In this document: positions 1 to 4,776 of the stretch, piece after piece | How positions within the stretch are numbered: the first letter of the stretch is position 1 | Layout: every line of letters begins with the position of its first letter | Source of the DNA: Chromatiales bacterium | Lineage (GTDB): Bacteria; Pseudomonadota; Gammaproteobacteria; Thiohalomonadales; Thiohalomonadaceae | Assembly (NCBI GenBank): GCA_029864785.1 | Contig: JAOTST010000109.1 | Span: forward strand, 1-6,007 | Reading direction: 5' to 3' | Length of the DNA: 6,007 nucleotides | The notes under the pieces: generated by a model | What the model saw: the letters and a program-made list of their open reading frames with translations, nothing else | Databases searched by the model: none | Told to the model about the DNA's origin: nothing | Translations under genes and position numbers: made by a program

Positions 1-774
1 GAAACAAAGCACGGCAATAGCTTTCTTTTAGATGACAACAATGACCGTATTGGTAAACAGGCATCCGATATTTTATCTTCCATGCTGGTTGATACCGGCA
101 AATTCATTATGTTGGAACGCTCGGATTTGGATAAAATTCTCAAAGAGAAAGACTATGCCAATATTTCTACTCAGAAAGTTGGTGCCGATTTTCTAGTTAT
201 TGGATCAGTAACTGAGTTTGGACGAAAGAGCCTAAGTGAAGTAGGGCTCTTTTCTCGAAACAAAAAGCAGGTAGTTCGTGCTGTCGTTACAATAAGATTA
301 CTTGATGTCAGAACCGGACAAATATTGTATTCCGAAGAGGGATCTGGAGAGGCTACTGTTGAAGCAGGAACAGCTTTCGGAATGGGTGATAGGGCAGGAT
401 ATGATGCCACATTAGACGACAAAGCACTGCATGCAGCCATATCACAACTGACCAGTAATATTGTCGGAAACCTTCTAGATTCACCATGGAAATCATACAT
501 TCTCGCTGAAGAGAGTGGTGCCTTCTTAATTGCGGGTGGACGTTCCCAAGGGATTAGAAAAGGCAGCAAATTTAAAATAGTGACCGTCGGAAAGAAAATT
601 AAAAATCCTCAAACAGGAATTATTATCGAATTGCCCGGCAAGCGCGTTGCGACCATTCGAATCTCTTCATTATCCGGAAGTGGTGATAATGAAATATCTA
701 TAGCAGATGTTGTTGAGGGAAAAATCAATCCCACAAAATTAACATCATACGTTGTCATGGAGACTAAAAAATAA
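1..774 (+). CDS. CsgG-family outer-membrane/periplasmic protein, 5' partial, with FlgT_C-like tail
   Basis: The reading frame is open through the left edge of the window, so the start, and any lipoprotein signal, lies outside. The visible part is 257 codons. An ATG at position 82 is internal and is not the likely start. The first two thirds read as a CsgG-type domain: a segment with LVDTGKFIMLERSDLDKIL, then GADFLVIGSVTEFG, then a strand with VRLLDVRTGQI-like sequence (here TIRLLDVRTGQILYSEEGSG). CsgG of E. coli is a curli secretion pore, but many homologues sit in operons without curli genes, as here. The last 90 residues or so (from about AEESGAFLIAGG) look like the C-terminal domain of flagellar protein FlgT: GIRKGSKFKIV, then NPQTG, then VATIRISS. 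That second assignment is by eye. The stop codon overlaps the next start by one base (TAATG), implying translational coupling. The gene is AT-rich compared with the biotin genes. The family call is firm; a role in secretion or envelope assembly is inferred. Confidence 0.85.
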   Translation, partial: ETKHGNSFLLDDNNDRIGKQASDILSSMLVDTGKFIMLERSDLDKILKEKDYANISTQKVGADFLVIGSVTEFGRKSLSEVGLFSRNKKQVVRAVVTIRLLDVRTGQILYSEEGSGEATVEAGTAFGMGDRAGYDATLDDKALHAAISQLTSNIVGNLLDSPWKSYILAEESGAFLIAGGRSQGIRKGSKFKIVTVGKKIKNPQTGIIIELPGKRVATIRISSLSGSGDNEISIADVVEGKINPTKLTSYVVMETKK

Positions 775-1202
775 TGCCTAATATCAAAATAATAATTACA
801 TCGTTACTCCTCAGCGCCTTGCTAATTGGGTGTGGATCCCATGAGCAGGTTGTTCAAAGAAATGAGCTCGTATATATCCAATTTGTAGGTATGCATAATG
901 GTGAGACCATCATCATAGATGGAGCCGCTCCATATAAGTTAATGGGAGGACCTCAGCCTGACAATGAAGCAGACTTTAAAAAGAATTATATTCCAGTGCT
1001 TGATAGTTTTACTATAAATGGCAAAGAGGCTACCAAAATACAAGTTGATAAGGGACGACATAACGTAAAAGTCTATCGCCGGAACGACGAAACCAATAAT
1101 GCTTTACTCACAGCAGAGGAAATTATCAATAGCGATAATGAGCTAATTATTGATAAAGATATCTATATCGCATCAGGGACTACGTACGAGTTTGAATTAT
1201 GA
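774..1202 (+). CDS. Small putative lipoprotein of unknown family within the CsgG operon
   Basis: This encodes 142 residues and I do not recognise the family. The N-terminus is a clear lipoprotein signal: charged start, hydrophobic run (residues 6-18), and lipobox LIGC with the acylated cysteine at residue 20. Gly at +2 does not signal inner-membrane retention, so outer-membrane anchoring is expected. The mature part looks all-beta. Two stretches, YIQFVGMHNGETIIIDGAAP and FTINGKEATKIQVDKGRHNV, resemble the 'xIDG...l.pGxHxVxV' pattern of PEGA-type carbohydrate- or surface-associated domains, but this is a visual likeness only. The start overlaps the CsgG stop by 1 bp, with a GGAG at 759-762 upstream. 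The stop overlaps the next start by 4 bp (ATGA). The usual set of this type is CsgG, DUF4810 and DUF799 without this gene, so it is a likely accessory member of the same complex. The protein is real on signal-peptide and spacing evidence; its function is unknown. Confidence 0.8.
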   Translation: MPNIKIIITSLLLSALLIGCGSHEQVVQRNELVYIQFVGMHNGETIIIDGAAPYKLMGGPQPDNEADFKKNYIPVLDSFTINGKEATKIQVDKGRHNVKVYRRNDETNNALLTAEEIINSDNELIIDKDIYIASGTTYEFEL

Positions 1203-1546
1203 AAATATTACTCATCGCAATAACCTTAACCATACTTTCAGGGTGTGGCACCAATGTCAGCAAATCTAAACTCTATTGGGGCAGCTATTCAAATACACTT
1301 TATAAAACAAGAACAGATCCAGGCGCTGAAACCACACAGCTCCACTTGAAAGAGCTTGAATCAATTGTAAACAAATCAAAAGAGATGGGGTTAAGGGTTC
1401 CGCCTGGAATTTATGCGGAAATAGGATTCATCCATATGTCCAAAAATGAGGCTAAAAAAGCGAGCGTATTTTTTGAACTCGAATCAAAAGAGTATCCTGA
1501 ATCAAAAAAATTCATCTCCACATTAATGACTAAATATTCAAGGTAG
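1199..1546 (+). CDS. DUF4810-family lipoprotein
   Basis: This 115-residue protein has a lipoprotein signal ending in lipobox LSGC (Cys16, followed by Gly). The mature part starts KLYWGSYSNTLYKT, the 'LYxWGxYxxxLY' opening typical of DUF4810 proteins. It continues with VPPGIYAEIGFIHMSKNEAKKASVFFELESKEYPESKKFI, which fits a short helical repeat like a tetratricopeptide unit ending in the family's 'E...yPES' motif. Length and layout match small DUF4810 lipoproteins. These are regularly encoded between a CsgG-like gene and a DUF799/GNA1162-like gene, as here. The start is set by the ATGA overlap with the preceding gene; no strong ribosome-binding site is visible, so coupled translation is likely. 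The biochemical role is not known. The most economical view is a periplasm-facing, outer-membrane-anchored partner of the neighbouring lipoproteins. Confidence 0.85.
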   Translation: MKILLIAITLTILSGCGTNVSKSKLYWGSYSNTLYKTRTDPGAETTQLHLKELESIVNKSKEMGLRVPPGIYAEIGFIHMSKNEAKKASVFFELESKEYPESKKFISTLMTKYSR

Positions 1547-1554
1547 GCGCTAAA

Positions 1555-2214
1555 ATGAAGTCCATAATAATTGCTACTTTCATACTGACCTTGGTGGCAG
1601 GGTGTTCAACTGGAATTGCTAAGAAAGATGCCTTTCCAGGTATGTATCCAAATACGATTAACTCCATTTTGGTTCTGCCTGCAGTTAATCAATCATCTGC
1701 CGCAGATGCTCCTGACCTCTATTCATCGACCATTTTAGAGCCTTTATCTAACGCAGGATATTATGTTCTACCCATTGAAATTACCGACAAAATTTTAAAA
1801 AATGAAGGTATCTCCGATGGTGAGCAACTAGCAAATGTTCCTGCCCAAAAATTTGGGCAGATGTTTAATGCCGATGCCGTTCTATTTGTTGAAATTGATG
1901 AGTGGAAAACCTCTTACATGATTGTCTCTGGAAGTGTTTCTGTTGGGATCAAATACAAGCTCGTCTCAACAAAAACCAACAAAACACTATGGAAATATCG
2001 CGCCAAGCAAGTTGTAGATACAGGTGGCGATAGCAATAATGGTGGAGGAATATTGGGTGCAATTATCTCAACTGCGATTAACACTGCAACTCAAGATTAT
2101 GTGCCTATTGCACGAAAGGTAAATCTTATCGCACTAAACTCCATTCCTTTCGGAAAGTACCACATAAAGTATGACAAGGACAAAGAGCAAAAGGTAATTG
2201 AATACAAAGATTAA
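1555..2214 (+). CDS. DUF799 / GNA1162-family lipoprotein
   Basis: This 219-residue protein has a lipoprotein signal ending VAGC (Cys17, followed by Ser, favouring the outer membrane). After a short linker it has SILVLPAVNQSSAADAPDLY and LEPLSNAGYYVLPIEI, then FNADAVLFVEIDEW and a strand-rich segment ending LWKYRAKQVVD. This is the pattern of the GNA1162-like (DUF799) family, named after a meningococcal surface antigen whose fold resembles periplasmic alpha/beta domains. A Gly-rich stretch (about residues 161-170, GGDSNNGGGILGA) is followed by a helical segment. The C-terminus is charged (DKDKEQK). The start has a good ribosome-binding site, AGGTAGG at 1541-1547, 7 nt upstream, overlapping the stop of the previous gene. 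It is the last gene of the operon; a terminator follows 19 bp after the stop. Membership of the family is clear, but no enzymatic residues are evident and its role is unproven. Confidence 0.88.
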   Translation: MKSIIIATFILTLVAGCSTGIAKKDAFPGMYPNTINSILVLPAVNQSSAADAPDLYSSTILEPLSNAGYYVLPIEITDKILKNEGISDGEQLANVPAQKFGQMFNADAVLFVEIDEWKTSYMIVSGSVSVGIKYKLVSTKTNKTLWKYRAKQVVDTGGDSNNGGGILGAIISTAINTATQDYVPIARKVNLIALNSIPFGKYHIKYDKDKEQKVIEYKD

Positions 2215-2233
2215 ACAGATGGTTTAATCCCAC

Positions 2234-2270
2234 AAGGCTTAGCACAGAGGCTCTGTGTTAAGCCTTTTTT
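2234..2270 (+). terminator. Rho-independent terminator of the CsgG/lipoprotein operon
   Basis: A 15-bp stem (2234-2248 with 2252-2266, one G-U wobble and otherwise fully paired) closes a 3-nt GGC loop and runs into six T residues at 2265-2270. It begins 19 bp past the stop codon of the DUF799 gene. On the minus strand the same hairpin lies just past the end of the convergent DUF6164-like gene, but there it is followed by no T-run, so it should act mainly on the + strand. Confidence 0.93.
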
Positions 2271-2287
2271 ATTGTGCCTCCTTTCAT

Positions 2288-2650
2288 TTACCAACCCAAC
2301 ATCGGCGTGAGTGAGATAAAGAGGATTACCCCGATAAGCATCAGGTAGACGATCAACTGTAATGGGCTATCCTTAAGCAAAGAGATAATACTTCGCTCTC
2401 GCCCCTCAACCTTCAACTGTCGATATGCCGCTTGCGCACGCTCGGTTCTCTCAACCTGATAGGCATCGATCAACGCCTTCGCTTCATCAAGCTGATCGCT
2501 TTCATCTATCAACCAGATAGCGGGGTGTGAAACCCCCCAATTACCTGCCGATGTCTCGTAGAACTCAATTTTATGTTCATCAAGAAGCTGGCGAATATCT
2601 TCCGCTTCATCTTCGGGTACACCGCGTAGGTTAAATAGCTGTAGTGGCAT
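2288..2650 (-). CDS. DUF6164-like small tail-anchored membrane protein
   Basis: This encodes 120 residues. The N-terminal half holds FNLRGVPEDEAEDIRQLLDEHKI and FYETSAGNWGVSHPAIWLIDE, which I recognise as the pattern of the DUF6164 family, small gammaproteobacterial proteins of unknown function. The fold looks like a compact alpha/beta domain resembling the signal-transducing or putative-metal-binding small domains (DUF2007-like), an inference only. Residues 52-90 are helical and charged (a likely coiled or amphipathic helix with ERTERAQAAYRQ). Residues 96-117 form one hydrophobic segment (LQLIVYLMLIGVILFISL), so the protein is probably anchored at its C-terminus with the domain in the cytoplasm. 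It lies 68 bp downstream of comF on the same strand. No good ribosome-binding site precedes the ATG; a TATAAT sequence on this strand lies 11 nt upstream of it. The gene converges on the lipoprotein operon. Confidence 0.8.
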   Translation of the reverse strand: MPLQLFNLRGVPEDEAEDIRQLLDEHKIEFYETSAGNWGVSHPAIWLIDESDQLDEAKALIDAYQVERTERAQAAYRQLKVEGRERSIISLLKDSPLQLIVYLMLIGVILFISLTPMLGW

Positions 2651-2655
2651 CGTAT

Positions 2656-2690
2656 CGTTCGATTATAAAAATAGTTGGAGATTCTAAAGA
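2656..2690 (-). promoter_or_regulatory. Possible weak promoter for the DUF6164-like gene
   Basis: On the minus strand a perfect TATAAT (2662-2667) lies 15 nt downstream of TTTAGA (4 of 6 matches to the -35 consensus). Transcription would begin only a few bases before the ATG at 2650, giving a nearly leaderless message. The short spacer and short leader make this a tentative call; read-through from comF is equally possible. Confidence 0.25.
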
Positions 2691-2718
2691 TGGGGCCTTT
2701 TTTCCTAAAATCACGCTA

Positions 2719-3486
2719 TTAATTACCTGGTTTAGGTACTCGCGCAACCGCCCAAACATCAACACGCTCTGCCCCCGCTCGTTTGAGCGTCTTTGCCAGC
2801 TCGGTAACCGTTGTGCCGGTGGTGACCACATCATCAAAGATCACCAAGTGACGCGGCACCCTGAACCCATCTCTCACAGCGAATGCCCCCTTCAAGTTAC
2901 GTCGACGTTCATCAGCACTTAATTTGGTCTGTTTGGTGGTCGCCATTTTGCGTACCACCAAACGGTGATTGATCGGTATTTTGAGACGTTTTGCCAGTGG
3001 CCGAATCAGTTCCAGCGACTGGTTATAGCCGCGCTCTCGTTGCCGTTTGGCATGGAGCGGTACCGGTACGATGGCATCGGGGAGCACATCAACGGTGGCT
3101 AAATGGTCTGTAAATCTTTCGCTCATCAGCTCACCAAGGAGACGGGCATGGGAGAGCTTTTGGTTAAATTTTAGGGCGATCAGCAGATCCTTGATCCCCT
3201 CTCGATAGAGGTAGGGTGTCAACAGGCTATCAAACGGCGGTGGTTTTTTTAGACAGCTTCCACATACCCCGCCCGCTTGTTGTAACGGTATCCCACAACG
3301 TAGACACCCCTGCTCATTGAGCTGTAGTGCCTCGTGGCAGCTCTCGCAGAGATCGCGTACATCGCCATCAATAACCATCCCATCATCTCCACAGAGCAGA
3401 CAAACAGGCGGATAGATCGTACGCAGCAACTTTTGCTGCAATCTGACTAGCCCCTTTTTCCACAGTAGTCGATATAATAACGCCAT
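2719..3486 (-). CDS. comF: ComF-family protein (amidophosphoribosyltransferase-like)
   Basis: This 255-residue protein carries two recognisable parts. Residues 29-78 hold four CxxC pairs (C29/C32, C47/C50, C61/C64, C75/C78), a zinc-ribbon arrangement typical of ComF and E. coli GntX. The rest is a type I phosphoribosyltransferase fold, with IVPVPLHAKRQRERGYNQS at about 139-157 and the PRPP-binding loop VIFDDVVTTGTTV at 215-227. In naturally competent bacteria ComF helps bring in single-stranded DNA; in others the role is unsettled. The family is often encoded next to biotin genes (bioH-gntX in E. coli), and here it is divergent from bioB. The ATG at 3486 is 5 nt from the end of an inverted-repeat element. 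The frame is closed by a TAG inside the repeat, so no earlier start exists. No ribosome-binding site lies at a normal distance; AGGAG is 15 nt away, within the repeat. A TTG at codon 16 preceded by AAAGGGG is an alternative start. Confidence 0.9.
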   Translation of the reverse strand: MALLYRLLWKKGLVRLQQKLLRTIYPPVCLLCGDDGMVIDGDVRDLCESCHEALQLNEQGCLRCGIPLQQAGGVCGSCLKKPPPFDSLLTPYLYREGIKDLLIALKFNQKLSHARLLGELMSERFTDHLATVDVLPDAIVPVPLHAKRQRERGYNQSLELIRPLAKRLKIPINHRLVVRKMATTKQTKLSADERRRNLKGAFAVRDGFRVPRHLVIFDDVVTTGTTVTELAKTLKRAGAERVDVWAVARVPKPGN

Positions 3487-3491
3487 TAATG

Positions 3492-3515
3492 TATACCCAA
3501 GCTCCTAGTAAATGT
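3492..3515 (+). repeat. Left terminal inverted repeat of the MITE-like element
   Basis: This 24-bp arm is fully complementary to 3734-3757. The match ends at both sides with a mismatch (3491 with 3758, 3516 with 3733). Its outer end lies 5 nt from the comF start codon, and on the minus strand it carries a TAG in the comF frame and an AGGAG. Confidence 0.92.
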
Positions 3516-3523
3516 AGGTTTCA

Positions 3524-3619
3524 GAGTTCATGTATCAAGTCAGAGCAAGGCGCAGCACGCAGAAAATGGCGTTCCCTTTTCAAGGGTTGCAACGTGGCAC
3601 TGGCTTGATACATGAACTC
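3524..3619. repeat. Internal long inverted repeat 1 (REP-like hairpin)
   Basis: Positions 3524-3539 pair perfectly with 3604-3619 (16 bp, GAGTTCATGTATCAAG and its inverse). Pairing goes on inward through a wobble and three more pairs (3540-3543 with 3600-3603). The loop region holds a smaller hairpin, CCCTT/AAGGG at 3574-3586, and an 8-bp palindrome GTTGCAAC at 3586-3593. This forms a 96-nt arm in either strand or its RNA. It could be a repeat module nested within the larger element, since its GC content is higher than that of the right half. Confidence 0.85.
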
Positions 3620-3626
3620 CCACAGG

Positions 3627-3725
3627 GCAAGACGGGAAGCATCCATCTTCTATGTTATGAAATCTTGAACTAGAATGGCTAGTCCTGCGATTCCATGCCT
3701 TGAATATGAATGCTTCTCGTCATGC
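3627..3725. repeat. Internal long inverted repeat 2
   Basis: Positions 3627-3642 pair with 3710-3725 over 16 positions with one mismatch (3630/3722) and one G-T wobble (3635/3717); the core arms are GACGGGAAGCAT and ATGCTTCTCGTC. The 67-nt loop shows no strong further pairing. With inverted repeat 1 and the terminal repeats it would make a three-armed cloverleaf fold. Confidence 0.8.
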
Positions 3726-3730
3726 TGAAA

Positions 3731-3759
3731 TCAACATTTACTAGGAGCTTGGGTATAAG
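3731..3759 (+). promoter_or_regulatory. Possible bioB promoter at the element's right end
   Basis: TCAACA (3731-3736, 4 of 6 matches to TTGACA) is followed after exactly 17 bases by TATAAG (3754-3759, 5 of 6 matches to TATAAT). Transcription would start near 3766, giving a leader of about 33 nt before bioB. The -10 box is formed by the repeat end joined to the flanking AG. No BirA-type operator palindrome is visible nearby. This is a pattern match only. Confidence 0.35.
3734..3757 (-). repeat. Right terminal inverted repeat of the MITE-like element
   Basis: This 24-bp arm mirrors 3492-3515. It ends 41 nt before the bioB start codon. Its last bases form the TATA of a possible bioB promoter, and its GGAGCTT (3744-3750) can pair with AAGCTCC at 3757-3763, which straddles the junction with the flank. 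Confidence 0.92.
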
Positions 3760-3798
3760 CTCCACTCCCTGTGCCTGACTCCAAATATTGAATCTACC

Positions 3799-4767
3799 AT
3801 GAACCAGACTGCAACCAAAATCATCGATGCTGACCCCAAGTGGGCACTTGCGGACGTTGAAGCGCTCTTTGAGCTACCCTTTAACGACCTGCTGTTTAAG
3901 GCGCAACAGATACACCGTGAAAACTTTGACCCCAACACCGTGCAGATGAGCACCCTGATCAATATCAAGACGGGTGGCTGCGCCGAGGATTGTAGCTACT
4001 GTTCTCAGAGCGCTCACTACGACACGCCACTCGATCGCGAAGCACTGATCGAAGTCGATAAAGTGCTCATCGAAGCAAAAAAGGCCAAAGCATCTGGCTC
4101 AACTCGCTTCTGCATGGGTGCCGCCTGGCGCAAACCAAAGGCCAATGACCTGCAGGTCGTTCTGGAGATGATCAAGGGGGTCAAAGAGCTCGGTATGGAG
4201 AGCTGTGTCACCCTCGGTATGCTTGAAGATGAACATGTTGCGCTGCTCAAGGAGGCCGGACTCGACTACTACAACCACAATGTCGACACCTCTCCAGAGT
4301 ACTACGATAAGGTGGTGACCACCCGTACCTTCAGCGACCGCATCACGACCATTAACCGGGTACAGGATGCCGGTATCCGTGTCTGCTCCGGCGGCATTCT
4401 GGGGATGGGCGAGTCGCGTCGTGACCGTGGTGCAATGCTGATGGAGCTGGCCAACCTCACTCCTCAGCCTCAGAGCGTACCGATCAACCTGTTGGTCAAG
4501 ATCCACGGCACCCCGCTTGCCGACTCTCCCGACCTCGATATCTTTGAGTTCATCCGCACCATTGCCGTGGCCCGCATCCTACTGCCCACCTCCTATGTAC
4601 GTCTCTCGGCGGGTCGTGAGCAGATGACCGATGAGGCGCAGGCACTCTGCTTCCTTGCCGGTGCCAATTCAATGTTCACCGGAGAGAAGCTGCTCACCAC
4701 CGAGAGTCAGGGTATCGATCATGACCGTGAGCTGTTCCAGCGCCTCAATATTACTGCGGAGTTGTAG
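3799..4767 (+). CDS. bioB: Biotin synthase
   Basis: BioB inserts sulfur into dethiobiotin to make biotin, using S-adenosylmethionine radicals in the cytoplasm. The 322-residue product has the radical-SAM cluster motif CAEDCSYC (Cys61, Cys65, Cys68) that binds the [4Fe-4S] cluster. The ligands of the second, sulfur-donating [2Fe-2S] cluster are all present at the positions expected from E. coli BioB shifted by eight: Cys105 (TRFCMGAAW), Cys136 (ESCVTLG), Cys196 (VCSGGI) and Arg268 ([12 protein letters not shown]). [11 protein letters not shown] and KIHGTPLAD are further family signatures. The protein is slightly shorter at the C-terminus than the E. coli enzyme (346 residues), which is common. 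The ATG at 3799 gives the normal N-terminus, but no clear Shine-Dalgarno sequence precedes it. It heads a biotin operon, with bioF 9 bp downstream. GC content is well above that of the lipoprotein operon. Confidence 0.98.
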   Translation: MNQTATKIIDADPKWALADVEALFELPFNDLLFKAQQIHRENFDPNTVQMSTLINIKTGGCAEDCSYCSQSAHYDTPLDREALIEVDKVLIEAKKAKASGSTRFCMGAAWRKPKANDLQVVLEMIKGVKELGMESCVTLGMLEDEHVALLKEAGLDYYNHNVDTSPEYYDKVVTTRTFSDRITTINRVQDAGIRVCSGGILGMGESRRDRGAMLMELANLTPQPQSVPINLLVKIHGTPLADSPDLDIFEFIRTIAVARILLPTSYVRLSAGREQMTDEAQALCFLAGANSMFTGEKLLTTESQGIDHDRELFQRLNITAEL

Positions 4768-4776
4768 CACTTCCCC

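Larger units (their letters stand above)
3492..3757. mobile_element. MITE-like element with 24-bp perfect terminal inverted repeats
   Basis: Positions 3492-3515 and 3734-3757 are perfect inverse complements over 24 bp (left end begins TATACCCAAGCTCCTAG). Because the ends read TATA, a TA target duplication (3492-3493 and 3756-3757) with a 262-bp element inside is the simplest reading; this resembles elements mobilised by IS630/Tc1-type transposases, which is an inference. The element has no open reading frame of note and no transposase, as expected of a non-autonomous element. Two more inverted repeats lie inside (see separate entries). It occupies nearly all of the space between the divergent comF and bioB genes. 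Its flanks are protein genes of higher GC content, while its right half is AT-richer (about 42% GC in a 60-base sample). Confidence 0.8.

Noticed and set aside
171..569. 132-codon open frame on the minus strand inside the CsgG-family gene
   Set aside because: It is antisense to a clear family member and its translation shows no domain or plausible start context.
2268..2290. AGGAGG on the minus strand just past the DUF6164-like gene
   Set aside because: No start codon follows at a usable distance; it leads straight into the terminator hairpin, so it is chance.
2644..2922. 92-codon + strand frame over the 3' end of comF
   Set aside because: It lies opposite the conserved PRPP-binding region of comF, and the peptide has no family resemblance.
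3492..3757. CRISPR, attachment site or riboswitch in the intergenic region
   Set aside because: There are no direct repeats with spacers, no integrase gene or tRNA, and no known riboswitch core; inverted repeats explain the structure.
3758..3798. BirA operator before bioB
   Set aside because: I looked for the TTGTAAAC-spacer-GTTTACAA type palindrome here and within the element and found none.
3741..3968. 75-codon minus-strand frame running from bioB into the right terminal repeat
   Set aside because: Mostly antisense to the BioB N-terminus; no ribosome-binding site and no resemblance to a transposase.
4099..4506. 135-codon open frame on the minus strand inside bioB
   Set aside because: It is fully antisense to a well-conserved enzyme gene, has no recognisable domain, and is explained by the codon bias of GC-rich bioB.
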